DNA from: Planctomycetota bacterium
Lineage (GTDB): Bacteria; Planctomycetota; Planctomycetia; Pirellulales; Pirellulaceae
DNA length: 19,537 bases
Assembly (NCBI GenBank): GCA_019347795.1
Contig: JAHWKS010000004.1
Coordinates: 1-19,537 of the forward strand
Direction of reading: 5' to 3'
A program made the translations under genes and the position numbers. Shown here piece by piece: positions 15,534 through 19,537 of this stretch (its first letter is position 1; each line of letters opens with the position of its first letter). The notes under the pieces are model-generated. The model was given only the letters and a program-made list of their open reading frames with translations, had not been told where the DNA came from and ran no database searches.

Positions 15534-16028
15534 TCACCCGCGGCGGCGCAGGGCGCGGTCGATGTCGCGTTTCATGTCCGCCTTCTTGAGCGTCTCGCGC
15601 TTGTCGTGCAGCTTTTTGCCGCGGCACAGGCCCAGCGCGACTTTTACTATCCCGCGGTCATTGAAATACATGCGGAGCGGCACGAGCGTCAGTCCGCTCT
15701 CGTGCGCCTTGTTGGCGAACTTGCGGACTTCGCTGCGACGCATGAGCAGCTTGCGAGGACGCTTGGGGGCGTGATTGAAAATCGTGGCTTGCTTGTACTC
15801 GGGAATGTCGCAGTTGAGGAGCCACACCTCGCCGTCCCGCACCCGGCCGAACGCCTCATCCAGCGAGACGTGCCGATCGCGGATGCTCTTCACCTCACTG
15901 CCGGTGAGGGCGACGCCGCACTCGAGCGTATCGAGCACCTCGAACTTATGCCGCGCCTTCCGGTTCTCCGCCACCACATCGATGCTGGGGCCGGTCTGCG
16001 GTTGCTTCTTTTTCTTCGATTTCGACAT
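15534..16028 (-). CDS. smpB: SsrA-binding protein SmpB
   Basis: 164 residues. SmpB binds tmRNA and delivers it to stalled ribosomes for trans-translation. Recognisable blocks are VVAENRKARHKFEVLDTLEC (18-37), GVALTGSEVKSIRDRHVSLD (38-57), DIPEYKQATIFNHAPKRPRK (74-93), KLLMRRSEVRKF (93-104), LTLVPLRMYFNDRGIVKVAL (113-132) and the basic tail GKKLHDKRETLKKADMKRDI (137-156). The tail inserts into the mRNA channel. The Lys-rich N-terminus is typical. The ATG is at 16028; the ribosome binding site is weak, and pgk ends 16 nt upstream, so expression from the pgk transcript is likely. ssrA itself was not seen in the window. Confidence 0.97.
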   Translation of the reverse strand: MSKSKKKKQPQTGPSIDVVAENRKARHKFEVLDTLECGVALTGSEVKSIRDRHVSLDEAFGRVRDGEVWLLNCDIPEYKQATIFNHAPKRPRKLLMRRSEVRKFANKAHESGLTLVPLRMYFNDRGIVKVALGLCRGKKLHDKRETLKKADMKRDIDRALRRRG

Positions 16029-16044
16029 TGGCTAAGCGCGGCGG

Positions 16045-17232
16045 TTACGCGTCGTCGAGGAGTTCGACGGCGAGGAACTTTTCGCCTTCGAGCATTTGCA
16101 GGCTGGCGCCGCCGCCGGTGCTCACGTGCGTCACCTTGTCGGAGAAGCCGAGCTGCTCGATCGCTGCGGCGCTGTCCCCCCCGCCGATGACGCTCGTGGC
16201 CGAGCTGTCAGCTACCGCCTGGGCGACCGCCTTCGTGCCTTCGTCAAAGGGGGGCATCTCGAACACGCCCATCGGACCGTTCCAGATGATCGTCTTGGCG
16301 CTCTTGATGATGCCGGCGTACTGCTTCGCGGTTTCCGGGCCGATATCCAGGCCTTCATAGTCGTCGGGAATCTTGCCCGCCGGGACGACCTGCTTGTTGC
16401 AGTCGGAGGAGAAGCTGTCGCCGCAGTGGCTATCGAGGGGCAGGACCAACTTGCCTTCGCCTTCCTCGAGCAGCTCCTTGGCCAGCGGCACGTCCTTCTC
16501 GACGACGTAGCTCTTTCCCACGGCGCCGCCTTGCGCCAGCGAAAACGTGTAGGCCATCGCGCCGCCGATGAGCACCTGATCGCAGCTCGCCAGGATCTTG
16601 CGGATGGCCTTGATCTTGTCGGAGACTTTCTTGCCGCCCATGATGGCCACGAACGGCGGCGCCGGGTTTTCAATGACCTCCGACAGGTACTTGATCTCCT
16701 TGGCCAGCAGGAAGCCCGACACCTTCGGCTTGCCCCCCATCGCCTGCGGGACGCCGACCATGGAGGCGTGCTTGCGATGACAGGTTCCGAAGGCGTCGTT
16801 GCAGTAGATGTCGGCCGGGGCGGCGAGCGCCTGGGCGAAGTCGGCGCCGTTGGCCTCCTCGCGTGAATCGAAGCGAAGGTTCTCCAACAGCAGCGTTTCG
16901 CTGTCCTGGAGCGCGGCCGCCTTCTTGTTTGCGTCGTCGCCGATCGTGTCCGCGGCGAAATGTACCGGACCGTCGAGCAGCTCCTTGAGCCGCTCCGCCA
17001 CGGGCTTGAGCGAGAACTCCGCCTCGTAGCCGCTCCCCTTCGGCCGGCCGAGGTGGCTCATGAGGATGAGCCTTCCGCCGCGCTGGAGGACCGACTCCAG
17101 CGATGGGAGCGCCTCGCGAATGCGGCGGTCGTCGGTGATCCGGCCGCTCTCATCCAGGGGGACGTTGAAATCGACCCGCATCAATACCGTCTTGCCCGCC
17201 ACATCGACATCGGCGATGGTTTTCTTAGCCAT
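16045..17232 (-). CDS. pgk: Phosphoglycerate kinase
   Basis: 395 residues, normal length. This cytoplasmic glycolytic enzyme interconverts 1,3-bisphosphoglycerate plus ADP and 3-phosphoglycerate plus ATP. Visible motifs are the signature [10 protein letters not shown] (19-28), substrate-binding MSHLGRPKG (58-66), LLENLRF (115-121), [16 protein letters not shown] (145-160), the [10 protein letters not shown] loop (198-207), WNGPMGVFE (317-325) and the nucleotide-binding GGGDSAAAI (350-358). Two small departures from the commonest form are seen: C151 in GTCHR (often Ala) and MGGKKV instead of LGGAKV. The ATG at 17232 is preferred; the in-frame extension upstream to 17379 would run into mnmE on the other strand. 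A GGAG lies about 11 nt before the ATG. smpB follows on the same strand, and mnmE is divergent across an 82-nt gap. Confidence 0.97.
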   Translation of the reverse strand: MAKKTIADVDVAGKTVLMRVDFNVPLDESGRITDDRRIREALPSLESVLQRGGRLILMSHLGRPKGSGYEAEFSLKPVAERLKELLDGPVHFAADTIGDDANKKAAALQDSETLLLENLRFDSREEANGADFAQALAAPADIYCNDAFGTCHRKHASMVGVPQAMGGKPKVSGFLLAKEIKYLSEVIENPAPPFVAIMGGKKVSDKIKAIRKILASCDQVLIGGAMAYTFSLAQGGAVGKSYVVEKDVPLAKELLEEGEGKLVLPLDSHCGDSFSSDCNKQVVPAGKIPDDYEGLDIGPETAKQYAGIIKSAKTIIWNGPMGVFEMPPFDEGTKAVAQAVADSSATSVIGGGDSAAAIEQLGFSDKVTHVSTGGGASLQMLEGEKFLAVELLDDA

Positions 17233-17314
17233 GCTTATGAACGCTCCGCGAAATGGCTCCTGGAAACGCCTGCGCTCAATGTAACGTGCCGCACTGGCGC
17301 CGGAAAGGCGGCCG

Positions 17315-18682
17315 ATGTTCCCTCTCGACGACACGATCGCCGCAATCGCTTCCGCGCCCGGCGGGGCCGCGCGGGGCATCGTGCGCTTGAGCGGACCGGA
17401 CGTTGTGGCGTGTGTGGCGCGTTGCTTTCAAGCCGGCGGCGGGCGGAATCTGCGAGACGTGCATTATCCGACGGTCGTGCCGGGGCGGATGATCTTGCCT
17501 TCGCCGCTGGCGCCGCTGCCGTGCGATCTTTATCTCTGGCCGGGCGAGCGGAGCTATACGCGGCAGCCGTCGGCGGAGGTGCACACCTTCGGATCGCCGC
17601 CGCTGCTGGAGATGGCATTGGAGACGCTCTGCGGCGCCGGGGCGCGGCTGGCCGAGCCGGGGGAGTTCACGATGCGGGCGTTTCTGGCCGGCCGGCTCGA
17701 CCTGACCCAGGCCGAGGCGGTGCTGGGCGTGATCGACGCGCAGAGCCGCCGGGAGCTGGACGTCGCCCTCTCGCAACTGGCGGGCGGATTGACGGGACCG
17801 CTGCACGAGATTCGCAATCGCCTGCTCGACCTTTTAGCCCACCTGGAGGCGGGACTTGACTTTGTGGATGAAGACATCGAGTTCATCTCCGCCGCCGAGT
17901 TGGAGCGCCAACTGGACGAAGCGGCCGACGTGGTCCGCACAACCGCAGAGCAGATGATCGCCCGCGGCGCGGCGCCGGAGGCGTGGCGCGTGGCGATTGT
18001 CGGCTGGCCCAACGTCGGCAAGAGCAGCTTATGGAATGCTCTCGCGGGGGAATCTGCCGCGCTGGTCTCGGAGCAGGCGGGGACGACCCGCGACTATCTC
18101 CGGCGCCGCGTCGCGTGGGATCATCTCTCCCTGGAATTGGTCGATACCGCCGGGATCGAGCCGGATGCTGTCCTCGACGATATTGCCTCCGCCGCGCAGG
18201 CGATGACGAGCGAGCAGACGGCCCAGGCGCATCTCGTGCTGTTCTGCCTCGACGGCGCCCGGCCGCTGAATCGCTGGGAGGTTGAGAGTCTGGCCCGCCC
18301 GCAGGGTGCGGCGCCTCGCATCGTCGTTGCCACGAAGGCGGACCTGCCCTCGATGCTGGTGCTTAACCTCCCGCACATCCCCGTCAGCAGCGTCACCGGC
18401 GCCGGCCTGGAGAATCTCCGCAGCCGCATCGCAGAAACGATCGCCGCGTCGCACGAGGAAACCGCAGTCGTCGCCGGCACCGCGATCCGCTGCCGGGAGG
18501 GTCTTCGACTCGCGGCCGACTCGCTCCACCGCGCCCGCGACGCCGCTGCCCACGGTCTGGGCGAAGAGCTTATCGCCGCCGAAGTCCGCATCGCGCTCGA
18601 TGAGCTGGGCAAAGTCGTCGGCCGCATCTACACCGACGACGTCCTCGACCGCATCTTCAGCCGCTTCTGCATCGGGAAGTAA
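17315..18682 (+). CDS. mnmE: tRNA modification GTPase MnmE (TrmE)
   Basis: 455 residues. With MnmG, MnmE installs the (carboxymethyl)aminomethyl group on wobble U34 of certain tRNAs. The N-terminal tetrahydrofolate-binding domain (about 1-118) begins [21 protein letters not shown] helical domain follows, with the GTPase inserted at about 224-375: G1 GWPNVGKSS (230-238), G2 GTTRD (256-260), G3 DTAG (277-280) and G4 TKAD (340-343). The G4 motif is usually NKxD, so Asn is replaced by Thr here. The C-terminus ends in the conserved C-I-G-K (452-455) needed for modification. The start is the ATG at 17315, with GGAAAGG about 6 nt upstream. No mnmG is in the window. The last 55 nt overlap the convergent cytochrome gene. 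Confidence 0.96.
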   Translation: MFPLDDTIAAIASAPGGAARGIVRLSGPDVVACVARCFQAGGGRNLRDVHYPTVVPGRMILPSPLAPLPCDLYLWPGERSYTRQPSAEVHTFGSPPLLEMALETLCGAGARLAEPGEFTMRAFLAGRLDLTQAEAVLGVIDAQSRRELDVALSQLAGGLTGPLHEIRNRLLDLLAHLEAGLDFVDEDIEFISAAELERQLDEAADVVRTTAEQMIARGAAPEAWRVAIVGWPNVGKSSLWNALAGESAALVSEQAGTTRDYLRRRVAWDHLSLELVDTAGIEPDAVLDDIASAAQAMTSEQTAQAHLVLFCLDGARPLNRWEVESLARPQGAAPRIVVATKADLPSMLVLNLPHIPVSSVTGAGLENLRSRIAETIAASHEETAVVAGTAIRCREGLRLAADSLHRARDAAAHGLGEELIAAEVRIALDELGKVVGRIYTDDVLDRIFSRFCIGK

Positions 18683-19044
18683 ACCGGCTTGGGCGCCCCG
18701 GCGGCGATCCAGCGGCGGAAGATCTCCGCATCGCGAGCGGCAGGCTGCGGCTCCCCCTCCGGCGGCATCTCTCCCTCGACGACGCGGCGCCACATCTCGG
18801 AGCTTTCCGGATCATCCGGGACAAGATAGCCATAGTCCACCAGCTCCGCCGGGTCGGTCACGTCCATCTCGCCGCCGCCTTCAGAAGCGCCCTTCCCGTG
18901 ACATTTGCCGCAGTAGGTGAGGACAAAGGCGAAGCCCTGCCGCGCGAGGTCGGGATCGACCGGCTTCTTCTCGTCGGCAAGCGACGAGCTGATCACGGCC
19001 AGCGCCGCCAAAATCCCAAGCGTGATTCGGAGCATCATCGTCAT
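18628..19044 (-). CDS. Short planctomycete-type cytochrome c protein
   Basis: 138 residues. A signal peptide is visible (MTMMLRITLGILAALAVISS, cut near SLA|DE). A haem c motif CGKCH lies at 45-49, followed by the MPPEG motif (93-97), whose Met may be the distal haem ligand, and IFRRWIAAGAP (108-118). This matches the planctomycete cytochrome C domain (PSCyt1), which normally is only the N-terminal part of proteins of about 1000 residues. Here the gene stops shortly after the domain. The last 18 residues are encoded antisense to the 3' end of mnmE and are not family-like. The start is the ATG at 19044, 3 nt after the stop of the LRR gene; ATGs at 19038 and 19035 are alternatives. It is probably exported and carries one haem. 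The tight spacing suggests joint expression with the LRR protein. Confidence 0.82.
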   Translation of the reverse strand: MTMMLRITLGILAALAVISSSLADEKKPVDPDLARQGFAFVLTYCGKCHGKGASEGGGEMDVTDPAELVDYGYLVPDDPESSEMWRRVVEGEMPPEGEPQPAARDAEIFRRWIAAGAPKPVYFPMQKRLKMRSRTSSV

Positions 19045-19047
19045 AAG

Positions 19048-19537
19048 TCATCCGCGAATGAGCACGACCTCGCAGGACGGCAGCTTTTCCTTGAGTTCGT
19101 CGATCGCCGCCTGCCCGCCCTTGAACTGAGCGGCGGTCAACTCGACTTTCTCCAACGTGGGAATCTGCGCCAAGGGAGTCAAGTCGCGGCCGACGACGCC
19201 CGACTCGCTCAGGTCGAGCGTGCGGAGATTGGTGAGGCCCCGCAGGGCGCCGAGTCCGGCGTCGGTGACGTTGAGACATCCGCCCAACGAAAGATAGCTC
19301 AGCTTGTCGTGAGCGAGGCCCTCCAGTCCTTTGTTGGTGATCGGAGCATTGAACAACTCCAGCCACGTCAACTCCGGCATCGTCGCGAAGATCGGGAGAT
19401 CGTCATCCCCCAGGTTTTCCGCGTTGAGCTCGAGTTTCTCCAAGCTCGGCAAGCCCTTCAGCCGCAACGCGCCGTGAGGACCCAGAGGCAAGCGGAACAG
19501 ATCCAATTGCTGGAGTCGCGTCAGCGGCGCGAGCGGG
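19048..19537 (-). CDS. Leucine-rich-repeat protein, C-terminal part (runs off right edge)
   Basis: 163 codons are visible, and the frame stays open to the window edge, so the N-terminus is missing. The sequence consists of LRR units of about 22-25 residues: LTRLQQLDLFRL, LPSLEKLELNAENLGDDDLP, MPELTWLELFNAPITNKGLE, DKLSYLSLGGCLNVTDAGLG, LTNLRTLDLSESGVVGRDLT and IPTLEKVELTAAQFKGGQAA, followed by the cap ELKEKLPSCEVVLIRG. The capping and the CLNVTDAGLGAL unit resemble the cysteine-containing/RI-like repeats frequent in planctomycete surface or secreted proteins. The fold should be a curved solenoid for protein binding; the partner is unknown. It lies 3 nt upstream of the cytochrome gene on the same strand. 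The TTG at 19506 is an internal codon and not the true start. Confidence 0.88.
   Translation of the reverse strand, partial: PLAPLTRLQQLDLFRLPLGPHGALRLKGLPSLEKLELNAENLGDDDLPIFATMPELTWLELFNAPITNKGLEGLAHDKLSYLSLGGCLNVTDAGLGALRGLTNLRTLDLSESGVVGRDLTPLAQIPTLEKVELTAAQFKGGQAAIDELKEKLPSCEVVLIRG

Noticed and set aside
13963..15774. A plus-strand open frame of 603 codons
   Set aside because: It is antisense to the DUF1501 gene and smpB; no domain is recognisable and codon composition mirrors the real genes.

Overview
The window looks like a stretch of a Planctomycetota chromosome (Pirellulales-like; lineage inferred from gene families, not from a marker gene). The evidence is high GC content, a DUF1559 pseudopilin-like protein with its small carboxypeptidase-regulatory-like lipoprotein, a DUF1501 protein, a very large secreted protein ending in a PVC-type CxxCH haem domain, a short planctomycete-type cytochrome and an LRR protein. 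The remaining genes are core housekeeping: clpC, maf, smpB, pgk and mnmE. No tRNA, rRNA, CRISPR array, transposase or phage gene was seen.

Layout. 1-1386 (minus): a membrane-anchored TPR-like protein followed by the 5' part of clpC, which runs off the left edge. 1387-1903: a non-coding gap with small inverted repeats and a good sigma-70-type promoter for the next unit. 1904-3388 (plus): lipoprotein and DUF1559 protein, closed by a 17-bp perfect hairpin that also serves the convergent unit. 3553-5654 (minus): a pentapeptide-repeat protein, then a sigma-54-dependent activator with an unrecognised N-terminal domain. 5906-10958 (plus): the giant CxxCH protein, an 84-residue DUF7218/Rho-N-like basic protein and an SLC13/DASS anion symporter. 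10974-12247 (minus): a small acidic lipoprotein with three 26-residue repeats, a terminator, then a single-pass protein with two ExbD-like periplasmic domains. 12439-13026 (plus): maf.

13045-17232 (minus): pgk and smpB (16 nt apart), then a DUF1501 protein, then a separately promoted two-gene module. The module is a 110-residue protein whose stop overlaps (ATGA) the start of a 169-residue HEPN-like protein. 17315-18682 (plus): mnmE, divergent from pgk. Its 3' end overlaps tail to tail with a short cytochrome c-like gene (18628-19044, minus). That gene lies 3 nt behind an LRR protein whose N-terminus is beyond the right edge.

How the genes fit together: most transcription units are short and independent. 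Pgk (glycolysis), SmpB (ribosome rescue) and ClpC (proteolysis; SmpB/tmRNA-tagged proteins are classic Clp substrates) are core functions. The large CxxCH, DUF1501, DUF1559 and LRR/cytochrome proteins belong to the expanded, mostly uncharacterised planctomycete envelope proteome. The best candidates for something undescribed are the HEPN-like/110-residue pair, the sigma-54 activator/pentapeptide operon, and the tandem ExbD-like protein next to the repeat lipoprotein. No gene here was recognised as a proven novel system.
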